Source: Schistocephalus solidus
Lineage: Eukaryota > Platyhelminthes > Cestoda > Diphyllobothriidea > Diphyllobothriidae
Direction of reading: 5' to 3'
DNA length: 64,000 bases
Assembly: GCA_017591395.1 (NCBI GenBank)
Contig: WEDG01004483.1
Location: 201,501 to 265,500 of the forward strand
Part shown: piece after piece, positions 11,577 to 21,430 of the stretch
Layout of the letters: each line of letters starts with the position of its first letter
Position numbering within the stretch: position 1 is the stretch's first letter
Position numbers and translations under genes: made by a program
Notes under the pieces: model-generated
Seen by the model: only the letters and a program-made list of their open reading frames with translations
Told to the model about the DNA's origin: nothing
The model's database searches: none

Positions 11577-13221
11577 ATAAATAAATAAATAAATTGTATA
11601 TTTAAGGCCCAGAGGGCCCATCATTACAAACTTACTACTGTGGTTTAAATAAATACAAAGTGGATAATTGCTGCACTATGTGAGCATCCATATGAATAGC
11701 AGAAATGAGTAGTATGGTAAACATATCCAATTCAAACGATTTGCCATTTTTAAAACAAGCCAACAATCTTTGGCATATACGGTGAACTGGAAATGAAGCA
11801 GTAAAAAAAAACTCCTAGGGTTAAATTGGAGGCGGAGTTCGGCGAACCGCCAATTTAAAAAAATAAGAGATAAAAAACTGCTTCACTAAAAAAATAATAG
11901 CTAAATGCAATGGGATAGTATTGTGATGTTGCTGACAAAGTATGAGGGTTCGGAAAGCTCCTTGTCGAGTGAGAGATCATATAGCAGTCAGAGCTACTGT
12001 TTATAAACACCAGTGGAGGTGAGAGAGGACGAACTCATCGTAGACAGCATGGTCGAAACGAAGAGGGGACAGTAAAGGTCACGAGATCATCATCGATATG
12101 CGACCTTGCTGACTGCATAGTCCATCACCAAAGAGGCGAAACCATCAGAACCCGCCTCGATCATCAACAGAACCGGGAGACTATCGTCTGGGTTGCAAAT
12201 TCGGAGGAAAGTATCAAGGTTGTCAAGAGTTGGCAATGCTAGTTTAAAAGGAGGGGAAGAAAAGTGAATGCAAAGATTGACTCTGCAGATGATGATAGAA
12301 ATATAATAAGAGACCAATATAATATCAAGGGAGCTGCCTCAAATACCAGGAGGACCCTTTTAAAATCCAAAAGTTGCGAGTTTGGGAAGGAAACAGACAA
12401 TAAGGACTTTATATCTTCCGAAGTTAAATGTTTGCGGTACTTTGTTTTGAAAATAGCTAATGTAGACGACAACCTAATTTGCAGTGGAAGATTATTCCAT
12501 ATAAAAGCATATTTAGAGGCAAAAAACTGAGACCGGTTAGTTGTGGAGCTACGGGGTAGTGAAATGATCATGGAGGAATTACGAGTGGCATAGGGTCGAT
12601 CTAGTGGAGTGAGAGCGTTAATTCGTGGGAGATTTGGGCCAGAGTTAACGCGAAACAGGAAGCAGAGACCGGCTTCGAGTCTTCTAATCCACAGAAATTT
12701 AATGTTTGCTAACTGGCATCTATCCGTATAAGAGATACTGGATCCGGGAAGAGAAAATAGTCTTGGAGTAAAAACCCTCTGAACTTTTTCAATCTTACTG
12801 CGGTCAGAGGCGTTCATCAGCCCAAAGAGGGGACAGCAGTATTCTAGGATAGGAAGAACAAACATGTGGTATAGGTTTAAATTTATTTCCGGAAAGAAGA
12901 AATTATGTGATTTTAAACCACTTATCTGTGCAGCCTTTGCAAAAATTTGATCTGCATGAGGCGATAACGCTAGCTGATTTCAGTTAACTTAGACCTAAGT
13001 CTTTTATGGTTGATCGTTCTAAAAGTGTACCTTTTTGAAATAATAGGGGTCCAGGAATCTTTGCGGGGCCAAAGCACATGAAATTTCTCTTGGATGGAAA
13101 AATTCTATCTGCCAACTAGAGCTCCAACGTGAGAGCATAAGTAGATCAGTGTTGATTTTATCAACGCAACTATTGACAGTGTCTTTAGAAAATGATTAAA
13201 TGCAATTGAGGTCGTCAACGT
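11577..13221 (-). mobile_element. 5'-truncated LINE, LINE-2 subfamily A, copy 1
   Basis: Minus-strand element whose 3' end is the (AAAT)n tail at 11577-11602 (TTTA repeats at the end on the coding strand). It contains the C-terminal LINE domain in frame from 12865 to about 12340, starting MFVLPILEYCCPLFGLM, with RSKIEKVQR, RCQLANIKFLWIRR and the FIWNNLPLQIR block. The 3' UTR contains the conserved hairpin at 11796-11883. The 5' end is abrupt near 13221, in the region just after the reverse transcriptase active site, when compared with copies at 36.3 and 46.2 kb. Usual incomplete reverse transcription product. Confidence 0.8.
11796..11883 (-). other. LINE-2 3' UTR hairpin, copy 1
   Basis: Nested inverted repeats AAGCAGT...ACTGCTT, then CTCCTA... 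(partner decayed to TAAGAG here), AAATTGG...CCAATTT, around GCGGAGTTCGGCGAACCGC. The same fold recurs at 36512 and 46382. Confidence 0.7.
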
Positions 13222-13400
13222 ATGTTTGTAACACACGATCTTCCCCTACGAAAGCCGTATTGTGCAGGTGAAAAGAGGTTACAGGTTTCTAAATAAATCA
13301 TCAATTCCTTTTTGACAACCTTCCCCATAACCTTGCAACAGATTTAGGTAAGGCTGACAGGCCTGTAGCTCATCTGGAATTTTTGTCGTAACAAAATTCC
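13222..13400 (-). pseudogene. LINE reverse transcriptase fragment
   Basis: The minus strand reads YRPVSLT, stop, ICCKVMGKVVKKE and QYGFRRGRSC, the finger region of a LINE reverse transcriptase. It resembles the LINE-1 group element at 13.9-17.9 kb (YRPVSLTCIACKIMERI; HGFRPGRSC) more than the LINE-2 element beside it. One in-frame stop and short length show a relic. Confidence 0.75.
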
Positions 13401-13724
13401 TCATAAAATGGCATCAAATTGGAATTTGTTTATCATCTTATTCAAATTGACTACGCAGCCTCTGAACCAATAAAAACTGACAACTACTCAGGGAACCAAA
13501 CGTGTACAACCTCGTGAAGATCTGAAGTTATCAAGGACTTTCGACATCTCTGAACGGCTGAGTCCTTCTTGCATATTTTGCATACCATTTCCAGTTTTTT
13601 TAAAAGTGTTTTTGAACAAGTAGGCGCATTTTTGCTCATATTGTGGTAAATACTCGCCATACATCGTTTTTGCGATCTATCATGGAAGTCAAAAATATAC
13701 CTTTCGGAAATGGTGCAAAATACG

Positions 13725-13800
13725 TGGTACCGCCGAGGATCGAACCAAGGCACCAATGTGCGGGAAACGACGGTGATACCACTGAGCTATCGCCGCATGA
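13725..13800 (-). repeat. tRNA-like sequence with A and B boxes
   Basis: The minus strand has TAGCTCAGTGGTATCACC (A-box type, 13789-13772) and GGTTCGATCC (B-box type, 13746-13737) at tRNA-like spacing. The acceptor and D stems do not pair, so a working tRNA is unlikely. A tRNA pseudogene or the head of a tRNA-derived SINE fits better. Confidence 0.5.
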
Positions 13801-13884
13801 CGAACTCGCTGATTTAAATTTAAATGAGGACATAACACTAATCATAATACGAATGACCTCAATTCCAGGCATGTATCCTTAAAG

Positions 13885-14869
13885 TCACCTCCCGCCAAAC
13901 GGGCCAAGAGTTTGGTAAGTTTTTGGATGTCAATTACGAGGACGAAGCGTGTGCGATATGCTTTAAACTTCTTCAAAAAATTTCGGAGATTGAAAAGGAT
14001 ATGAAAGGGCTGAAGATGGAGATAGAGAAGTTTAAGAAACATCCTCACATTTTACCCGAGCACAAGCAGTCCCTAACGGAGGAACATGAGAGACAAACGC
14101 ACATACGCATGCACAGCTTCCGTAGCCATCACATCCAATAAGGATGATGGCGCTACGTCCACGAAGCTCGGTTTAGCCGTTAAACAGTCTCCAGAAAGGA
14201 AAGAGGGCAACCGGCAGGGATCCCAGAAAATGAAGAAACGAGTTTCGGAAGACAAAGGTAATATTTCATCCAAAAATGTAAGTCCCAGAAGCCCAGCGTC
14301 GGACAAAAATCACTCTCATGTTGAAGTGCCAGCATCCACGAGTAACGCCACCTCTGTGAACTCCCACCCTAGCGTGGGCGGGCAAATTAGGACCTCGCCC
14401 ATAAACCGTAAGCGAAATATCGTAATACGGGGTGTCCCAGAATCCACGTCCTGCATTCAAAGGAACGAGTGACACACGATCTAGATCTTCTTCCTGAATA
14501 TGCCAGTGCAGTCCTGAAGAAACGGGAATTTACACCGTGCAAAAAGCTTTCCGACTAGGCAAAGCAGACCCCAGCCGCGACATGAAACTATCCCCAAGGC
14601 CTCTAAAAATTATTTTAGAAAACGAAACCCAGGCAGCACTTCTGTTAGAAGGAAGAATGACCTTACAGGGATCGCACAAACAAGTGTTTTTTCAGCCGGA
14701 CTACGAGCCAAGGGAACGGCTGAAAATGAGGGAACTACGGAGAGAATTGAGGGAGAGAATTGGCAGAGGGGAGAAACGGCTGAAAATCAAAGACGGTCAA
14801 ATAGTCCAGATAAATGTGTCCTTCCTGTGGCCAAAACCTGTAACACTGAAGACTGGGTCTCACCGATGA
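13885..14869 (+). pseudogene. LINE ORF1, three frames
   Basis: RNA-binding ORF1 of the element, now split over three frames: 13885-14100, about 14086-14472 and 14490-14869. The first part has a Lys/Glu-rich helical stretch (EIEKDMKGLKMEIEKF) likely to form a coiled coil. The middle is Ser/Lys/Pro-rich and basic. The last part has AFRLGK and PRPLKIIL, the signature of the ORF1 C-terminal domain in this LINE group, followed by a charged helix (RERLKMRELRRELRERI). The final TGA (14867-14869) overlaps the ATG of ORF2 as ATGA. Confidence 0.7.
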
Positions 14870-17800
14870 ATCGAGCATTAAAAGTCATCTCCGCAAATGT
14901 ACAAAGACTGTTCAACAAGCTGGATGACCTTAGAAACGTATTGGATGAAATTAAACAAGACGTTATTGCTTTCAATGAAACGTGGCTAACTGCAGACATT
15001 ACTGATTCTGAAATATCACTCAAAGGATATCAGCACTTCAGGAGAGATAGACCAAGTCGAGGAGGAGTCATAGTTTATGTCACTTGCAAGCTGACCGCTA
15101 TTGCTGACATACACATTCCATCACGCGATGTGGAATTCTTTAGCATAACTATATCTGCTAAGTATTCCAGACAACTGACGATATCGGTTGTGTACCGTTC
15201 GCTTTATCAGACTTCCGATCAGGATCTCATTTTCATAACGGAGCTCTACAAAGCCAGCCAGAAGAAAGATGTCCTCATTTTTGGGGATTTTAACGCTACT
15301 GGTATTGACTGGAAAACATGGACTGCACAGGGAATGCCAGATAACTTCAACCACAAACTATTGAAATGGGCAACAGAAAAATTTCTCTGTCAGAAGGTCA
15401 CCTTTGGAACACGGATGAGAGAAGCACAACAGTCAAACTGTCTTGACCTGATTTTTACACGAGATGAGGACAATGTGCTAGACCTACAGGATCGACCGCC
15501 ATTAGGGTCAAGTGATAACATTACGCTGTGCTTCGAGTACTCACTGTTTTCCAAACCAAATTCACCCGATACTTGGGAAAGAAACATTTGGAAGGGGGAC
15601 TACTCACTTATGAGAAGACAACTGTCAGAGATATCCTGGGAAACAGAACTACATGGTGGAACCAATAAAGATTGGGCGACATTGAGCTCGTTATTGAAAA
15701 GGATTGTTAACCTCAACTGTCCTCTCAGGAGAAAGACAACCACAAACCGCCCAAAGTGGATAAACGCAAACTTGCAGGCCTCTTTCAAAAGAAATCGCTT
15801 CTGGAAGCGTTACAGACAAACCGGCTCCGATGCTCACTTACGGGAATATAAGCAGCAACACAACGTTTGTAAATGTGAGGCTTCTAAGCTGCGGAGGAAG
15901 TTCGAACTAAACATACTGCAAAAATCGTTGGAACACCCCAAAATGCTATATGGCTACATACGGAGTACAAAGAGAATTCAGGAAATGATTCCTGCCCTTA
16001 GGTCTGCAGACGGAAAACTGGAGACTGACGATCAGGTTAAAGCATCCCTTCTTTCAAAATTCTTTCAGACCGTCTTCACCCGAGAGCCTTATAATTTTGC
16101 TGCTATTCCACCAGTTTGTCAACCAATGTGTACCCCTCATTTTCCTTCCTCATCCACCTCCTCCTCATCCACAACAGAGGACCTAGACCTAGACTTTTCA
16201 CCGACCATAGTTAGAACCGAATTACTTCGTATAAAGCCTGCCAAGTCGCCTGGGCCGGATAGAATTCCTGCATTAGCACTTAGAGAACTTGCTGATGAAC
16301 TGTGTTTACCATTGTCCATCATATTCCAAAAGTCCTTTGAAGAAAGCAAACTCCCGGAAGAATGGAAGTGTGCATTCATCGCCCCGATCTATAAAGGAGG
16401 TTCACGACTGGACTGTGAAAATTACCGCCCTGTCAGTTTAACTTGCATAGCGTGTAAAATAATGGAGCGTATTATCAAGAGGCATTTAATGCGCTATCTG
16501 GAAAACAACCAAATCCTATGTGATGTCCAACACGGCTTCCGTCCAGGACGTTCCTGTCTCACGAGTGCCCTTCAGTCGCACGAGAAATGGACAAAGGAAG
16601 CAGATAAGGGTCATCCAGTAGATGTTGTATTTTTGACTTCAAGAAGGCCTTTGATAGTGTACCACACGGGCTTCTTTTACAGAAGATTTGGAACGTCGGA
16701 ATTCGAGGAAAACTTTTCAATTGGATCAAGAGTTTCTTGTCTTTCAGAGTACAGAGAGTTGCTGTTGAAACTCTAGCTCGGAATGGGCAAAAGTAGAAAG
16801 TGGTGTTCCACAGGGTTCTGTTTTGGGCCCCCTACTCTTCCTAATCTACGTTAACGACTGTCTCAATGACCTAGATTGTGAAGCTATCATGTTCGCAGAT
16901 GACATAAAAATATGGACTGAAGTCAGCTGCGCTGATGACGCAAAAGGGTTACAGTCGAATATCGACAAACTAAGTGCCTGGTCGGCTAGGTGGCTGCTTA
17001 AGTTTAATGTATCCAAGTGCGTGATCCTACACATAAGCGCCGGTCGAAAAGTATCTCTGAAACACCAGTACTTTATTAATGGCACTGCATTAAAAGAGGT
17101 AGAAACACACAAAGATCTGGGCATGTGGACAACTGCAAAATTTGATGCCCTCAGAACACTGTAAGAAAGCAGTACAGAAGGCAACATGTACACTGCATTG
17201 GATCAGACGTGCGTTTAAAATATTCCCCCTGATCTCTTCGGAAAGTATATGGCATCTTCGTGAGACCGCACTTAGATTACGGAATACCAGCCTGGATACC
17301 GTGGATGAAGAAAGATGTTGACCTCCTCGAACAGGTGCAACGGAGAGCAACGAAGATGGTCAACGGTTTTAAGACTTTACCGTACCAAGACAGATTGAAA
17401 AAGCTTGATTTATTTCCTCTTTCCTACAGGCACTTACGGTGTAGCCTGCTCTGGACATTCCGGATTATCCGGGGCCATGATTCCTCCCTGAGATCGGAGG
17501 ATTTCTTCGAGTTTGCCTGCACAACTCATCTGCGTGGTCATCCTTACAAGGTCAATAGCGAACGCACGCGATTGAACCTCAGAAAGTTTTTTTCAGCCAA
17601 CGAGTGGTACGAGCTTGGAACTCGTTACCAAGTGAGACGGTTACCTCTGACAGAATTTCTGATTTTAAAAGAAGGCTTGATGACATAATATTTGACAAAA
17701 TACGACTCTCGCAACATGATTACTTAAAACCAGCCTTTTTAAATCTTTCGGTTTCTAATTTTCTTCCACAATGTTTCCCCTATAGATGTGAACACGCATT

Positions 17801-17891
17801 TGAAGTTATGTTATGCTTTGACTCAAACATTGTAAAATATACGCCATATTTTTATATTGACTGTACACATGGAATGATAGTTTTATATTAA
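14827..17891 (+). pseudogene. LINE ORF2: endonuclease and reverse transcriptase, frameshifted
   Basis: The best start is the ATG at 14866, which overlaps the ORF1 stop; an upstream in-frame ATG is at 14827. The endonuclease comes first: ISANVQRLFNK, NETWL, VVYRS, FGDFN and SSDN. The last motif has Asn where the family normally has His, which may disable cutting. The reverse transcriptase follows: KSPGPD, W+P+YKGG, NYRPVSL, HGFRPGRSC, then a frameshift near 16630 just before DFKKAFDS, GVPQGSVLGPLLF and catalytic FADD at 16892-16903. The C-terminal domain has HLDYGIPAW and RAWNSLPSE, with further shifts near 17170 and 17600. Frame ends with TAA at about 17889. Confidence 0.85.
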
Positions 17892-17937
17892 TAGGGTCAT
17901 CCAGGGCAATGCCTGTAACCCTTCAAAATAAACATAG

Positions 17938-18330
17938 ACAAAAATGCACGACTACCACTTTTGTGAAGCGGGCTGTTGTGGGCTGTTATCCAGTCGGTAG
18001 GAAGAATTCCCGTATCGAAAGATTTATGGCACAGAAAGGATAATGGTTTGGCCAGCTCTCGAGCAAGTTCGAGGAGTAGCTTTGCTGGAATTTCGTCGGG
18101 GCCAGGGGATTTGTATGCCTTCAGACTTTTTAGTTCTTCAAAGACAGCCTCTTCTCGAAAGAGCATATCCTGAATAATTAGCGCTCCCATAGTCTCGTAA
18201 CTAGATGGAATAAAAACAGCTTCTCTGGTGAAAACCAACTGAAAGAAGTCTTTCATGGGTTGATATGGCCACACTTTCACGCCTGGACCTTCAGTTATTG
18301 GCAGTACCAACAGTCATTTGATCTTTGTCA
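17938..18330 (-). pseudogene. LINE reverse transcriptase N-terminal fragment
   Basis: Minus-strand frame with FQLVFTRE, a long helical segment, KSPGPDEIPAKLL, then DW and HKSGSR: the start of a LINE reverse transcriptase, same group as the neighbouring + strand element (KSPGPDRIPA; YKGGSR) but a separate, opposite copy. No palm or active site is present, so it is a fragment. Confidence 0.8.
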
Positions 18331-18334
18331 GGAG

Positions 18335-19280
18335 CTGTGCAAAGTGGGTTCATATTTAAACACTTGAAGTTGAATATTGGGAATTCTGGATATGCAGTTT
18401 GTGTTTCAGACTGAGAATCGGACAATTAAACTCTTACTCTTTGGAATTTAGTGAAATGAGCGGATAAAGGTCGAATATAAGACCCAAGGTCAACTATTTC
18501 TGAGAGGAAACTGCAACAAAAACCTAGGATAATTTGCGAAGATCCCTGGAGATTTCGGGTAGACCCTGCTTCTGTAACCGACGAATAAGGTGAGGTATGG
18601 TTCAACCCTAGGCTATTTTTTAGGGACAAATTACGGATTTTAAAGGCGAACTAAAATTTCATAGGAAACAATAGGTTTTCCAGTGACGCCCAGAGATCTC
18701 CTTGTGTCTTGTGGTTGGTGTGCAGAAATGAAGCAGCGTTTGACTGTTTGATCTAGGAACCGCAGAAAACATGCAAACCACTGTAGGAGTGTTTGGCTTA
18801 TCGGATAACCTTAATAAAAATGCGAAATTCAGGGTAACCATTATAAACCACATATGTTGGACATATAAGAGAGTCGGAGACTATCGAATATTATTGAGTA
18901 AGTTGAATACTTTGCCCTTAAATTTCAGTTTCTAGATTTCTGCTGAGCACTTCCTTTCCTAACTTGAGGTCAAAATTTGACAAAAAGGACAGATATTGCG
19001 AGTTTGAGCAGTCTATCTGCTTGTGCGGTTGACAAGGAGTTTTACTGGAAATTTTCGTTTATCCTGGACTCCTCCTGCGAAGTTCTCTAAGTGATATACT
19101 ACTAATCTCATGGTTCATATAAAGGAAGGTGCATGTAGCAAGAAAAAAACGAAGATTTATTGGCCTACTGGAGATGATATCAACCTTGGTTGCAGCCCTG
19201 AGATGTCGATTAATGATCTTTCGCAGTTTAAATGGATACACCTAGCCGGCAGATTTAATTTCATCTGATTAGTTTGGGAG
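18335..19280. other. No gene seen
   Basis: No conserved frame, repeat similarity or RNA gene recognised. It lies upstream of the first PEF gene, and homology to copy B begins only near 19285, so the proximal promoter of the PEF gene probably lies at the right edge or downstream. Confidence 0.4.
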
Positions 19281-19396
19281 AATCTCTCTGGTAGGTGTGG
19301 GATTGCCTTCAATATCATAAAGCATATTTAAGTTAACTGCTGTTACAGCCACCTTGTAAACCTTCATAATTGGAATAATGTAGTATTTTTGTTTCC

Positions 19397-19402
19397 ATTT
19401 TA
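19397..19402 (+). promoter_or_regulatory. Candidate splice or trans-splice acceptor upstream of PEF ATG
   Basis: TTTGTTTCCATTTTAG followed by about 30 nt to the start codon. The second copy has TTTTTATTTAAG at the same place. Tapeworms add a spliced leader to many mRNAs, so this may be an SL acceptor; a 5' UTR intron is the alternative. Position approximate. Confidence 0.35.
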
Positions 19403-19431
19403 GCCTTGGAGGTAAATTTTACGGAACTGCA

Positions 19432-20693
19432 ATGAACCCTAGCAGCTTCTTTTACGCGTACTTTAACCTTTCTCATAATTAATGTTGCTAGAGTTGATAA
19501 AGATCGCAGTGGCTCTATTAATGCAAAGGAATTGCAAGAGGCGCTTCATAATGGTGAGACCTCTGATTTCTAATGCTGGGTTTCAGGCGTTGGCACCCCA
19601 TTCGATATTAACTGCGCCTCCTTGATGATTTCATTGTTCGACCGAGATAATAACGGGACCATCGATATAAACGAGTTCTGTCAACTGTTTAACTATATTA
19701 CACAGTGGAAACAACTTTTTGAGCAACACGATAGGGATCGCTCTGGTTCTATCGACTACAACGAGTTCCGCTCCGCCTTGAGACATTTCCGGTACAACCT
19801 CAGTGATAATTTCACTGGTTGGATTATGGGACGTTTTGACAGGCAGAGGAGGGGTGCTATTGGCTTCGATAAGTACATCTACATCCTCGTGTGTTTGCAG
19901 GTAAGTGTCTATCCATTCATGCAATCATTCATGCTTGCCCGTTTTGCTTTGGCTCGTCCTTTGAAGCGCGTGTACGTATCAGTGTTAGCAGCAGGCATAA
20001 ATAAACCTTCGGTATGAACGCAATATCCTCCTGGCTCTTCTTAGTTCGTCTTTTTCTCCTAGATGCTGACCAACAGCTTTAGAGCGCTGGATGTCAATCG
20101 GTGTGGTGTCGCAACAATGAGCTTTGAGCAGTTTCTGGCTGCTGCATTCAATATGTGTGTTTAAATGTACGTACACCGTTAAGTGACCTTTGGCTTTTAA
20201 ATAGTCTTCATGAAAGTGGCGTGAATAGTTTTTTACCACACCCTAACCTTGCTTTCCGTGTGTTTTTCCTCTTCGCATCTATCCGCACTGCAGTCGTAGT
20301 CGTAATTCTTTTCTCCCTTTACGGTTGCTGTCGTCAGTTCGCTTCGTCTTGCTTTATGACACATTTAGGGATTTATCCTCAACCATTTTACATGATTCAG
20401 ACGCTTGAAAATCACGATGGAACGCTTTTAGTATATACTTTTTGCCAATTAAAACAAATTCATTATTCAGTGTCCAAGTAGTGTTTGCAGGTCTGATGGC
20501 GACCGTATCGTTTCAAGATATGCTGGGATATTGTTTTTCGATATTATTTACTTCGAAAAAATTCTAAAACTGAGCCGTTCAATTTTTACAGATTCTGACC
20601 GACCAGTTCCGCATCATGGACACCAACATGACGGGTACGGCTACCGTCAGCTTTGAGCAATTCCTCGCCGCCGCCTTCCGCCTATCCGCTTAA
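19432..20693 (+). CDS. Penta-EF-hand calcium-binding protein (ALG-2/PDCD6-like), copy A
   Basis: PEF proteins are small Ca2+ sensors that dimerise and bridge ESCRT/COPII partners. Predicted exons: 19432-19457, 19492-19553, 19587-19900, then either 20063-20164 (exon A) or 20592-20693 (exon B). Either choice gives 504 nt, 167 residues. All junctions are GT-AG and in frame. EF1 DKDRSGSINAKE, EF2 DRDNNGTIDINE and EF3 DRDRSGSIDYNE are canonical loops. EF4 (DRQRRGAIGFDK) has lost the final Glu, and EF5 is degenerate, as usual in the family. The N-terminal tail is only about nine residues, much shorter than the Gly/Pro-rich tail of vertebrate ALG-2. Introns 1 and 2 are 34 and 33 nt. The ATG is supported by copy B, where an in-frame stop lies just upstream. 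No fault in the reading frame. Confidence 0.85.
20063..20164 (+). CDS. PEF copy A, alternative terminal exon A
   Basis: Preceded by TTTTTCTCCTAG. It encodes 33 residues beginning MLTNSFRALD and ending with TAA, containing SFEQFLAAAF. Joined to exon 3 (..CLQ) in phase 0, it completes EF5, the hand that forms the dimer interface in PEF proteins. Same length and layout as exon B, so the two are best explained as alternative last exons. Confidence 0.8.
   Translation: MLTNSFRALDVNRCGVATMSFEQFLAAAFNMCV
20592..20693 (+). CDS. PEF copy A, alternative terminal exon B
   Basis: Preceded by AATTTTTACAG. It encodes 33 residues beginning ILTDQFRIMD and ending with TAA, with TVSFEQFLAAAF. Also phase 0 and also a full EF5. 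It shares the FEQFLAAAF core with exon A but differs at most loop positions (DTNMTGTATVSF against DVNRCGVATMSF). Confidence 0.8.
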   Translation: MLTDQFRIMDTNMTGTATVSFEQFLAAAFRLSA

Positions 20694-21223
20694 CTGATTA
20701 CAGCCGGTCTTCCTTCTTACTCGACCTCTTTTTATAGTCACATACGCAAAGCGACTTAACTTCTCTTCTGCCCGTTGAGTAATTTGAATTTATCTGTTGT
20801 AATTTTGCTAGTATTTTTGACTGAGCATTCAATGTCACTTATACTTTGAAGCTTTTTGTTGAAAGAGGTTTACTTTTAAACAGTAGGCTGTTCTGGACTG
20901 TGAAAGTGGTCATTTTACGGATTATTGCCTCAACTTACGGCTGAGTGAGCAGGGCACATGCAGTCTGCAAGCTTACGTTTTGGGATTCTATTTTTATGCC
21001 GAGTACTAGGTAAAGCCAAACGTGAAGGCCATGGGTTAAGTCTGGCTATGCTATTTGCCTATTTTCTTGAGGCAAAAAGTGGTTTGGTTGCCTCTTAGCT
21101 ATTTGATCACGTACTCATTTCAACGTTCGGTTCTTCAAATGTTTCTGAAGGTACTTGGAACTTGTAAACAAATGTGTCATAGGCAGTATAACATTACCGA
21201 AAAACATTCGACGAAATGGAAGG

Positions 21224-21343
21224 GCCATTTCTGGCGTATTAGCCGTCGTCAGCCAGCCATATCCAACCCCAGGAGTGCAACACCTGAGGATCTAACCAAC
21301 ACTTGGTTAGAAGTTCAACGTCCTATCCACCGAGCCACGGGGT
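21224..21343 (-). mobile_element. tRNA-derived SINE, minus strand
   Basis: On the minus strand the head reads CCCCGTGGCTCGGTGGATAGG (A-box like), with GTTGGTTAGATCCTCAGG in the B-box region, and a body ending GACGGCTAATACGCCAGAAATGG. The same body (GGCTAATAAGCCAGAAA) recurs at 24790, 55850, 56130 and 62935. Confidence 0.65.
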
Positions 21344-21412
21344 CGTCTCGTGGCTGGCTGGTGACAGCTAATAAGCCAGAAGTGACCATGCCAGTCTCCC
21401 CTGTATTTGTCG
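21344..21412 (+). mobile_element. SINE body, plus strand, truncated
   Basis: TGGCTGGCTGGTGACAGCTAATAAGCCAGAAGTGACC and CCAGTCTCCC continue head to head from the minus-strand SINE. In copy B the corresponding plus SINE (56015-56160) still has its tRNA head. Confidence 0.6.
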
Positions 21413-21430
21413 ATACTGTTATTCGGAGTA

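Larger units (their letters stand above)
13880..17937 (+). mobile_element. Nearly full-length LINE-1 group retrotransposon (APE + RT)
   Basis: A non-LTR retrotransposon with broken ORF1 (13.9-14.87 kb), ORF2 endonuclease and reverse transcriptase (14.83-17.9 kb), and a short 3' UTR ending after AATAAA near 17928. The architecture (ORF1 with coiled coil and basic region, an apurinic-like endonuclease, FADD reverse transcriptase, C-terminal WNSLP domain) is that of the CR1/Jockey-type LINEs. At least two frameshifts in ORF1 and several in ORF2 mean it cannot transpose by itself. Minus-strand LINE pieces lie on both sides (13222-13400 and 17938-18330). The 5' boundary is uncertain. Confidence 0.85.
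19285..21430. repeat. Segmental duplication, copy A, PEF segment
   Basis: Matches 53975-56190 in the same order: leader, four-part PEF gene including introns, 3' flank, and head-to-head SINEs. Intron and flank lengths are nearly kept (162 against 159 nt before exon A; 427 against 425 nt between exons A and B), while introns have diverged more than exon 3. Homology resumes at 24770 after about 3.3 kb found only here. Confidence 0.85.

Noticed and set aside
13725..13800. Functional tRNA gene
   Set aside because: A and B boxes are good, but acceptor and D stems do not pair; better called a tRNA-like or SINE head.
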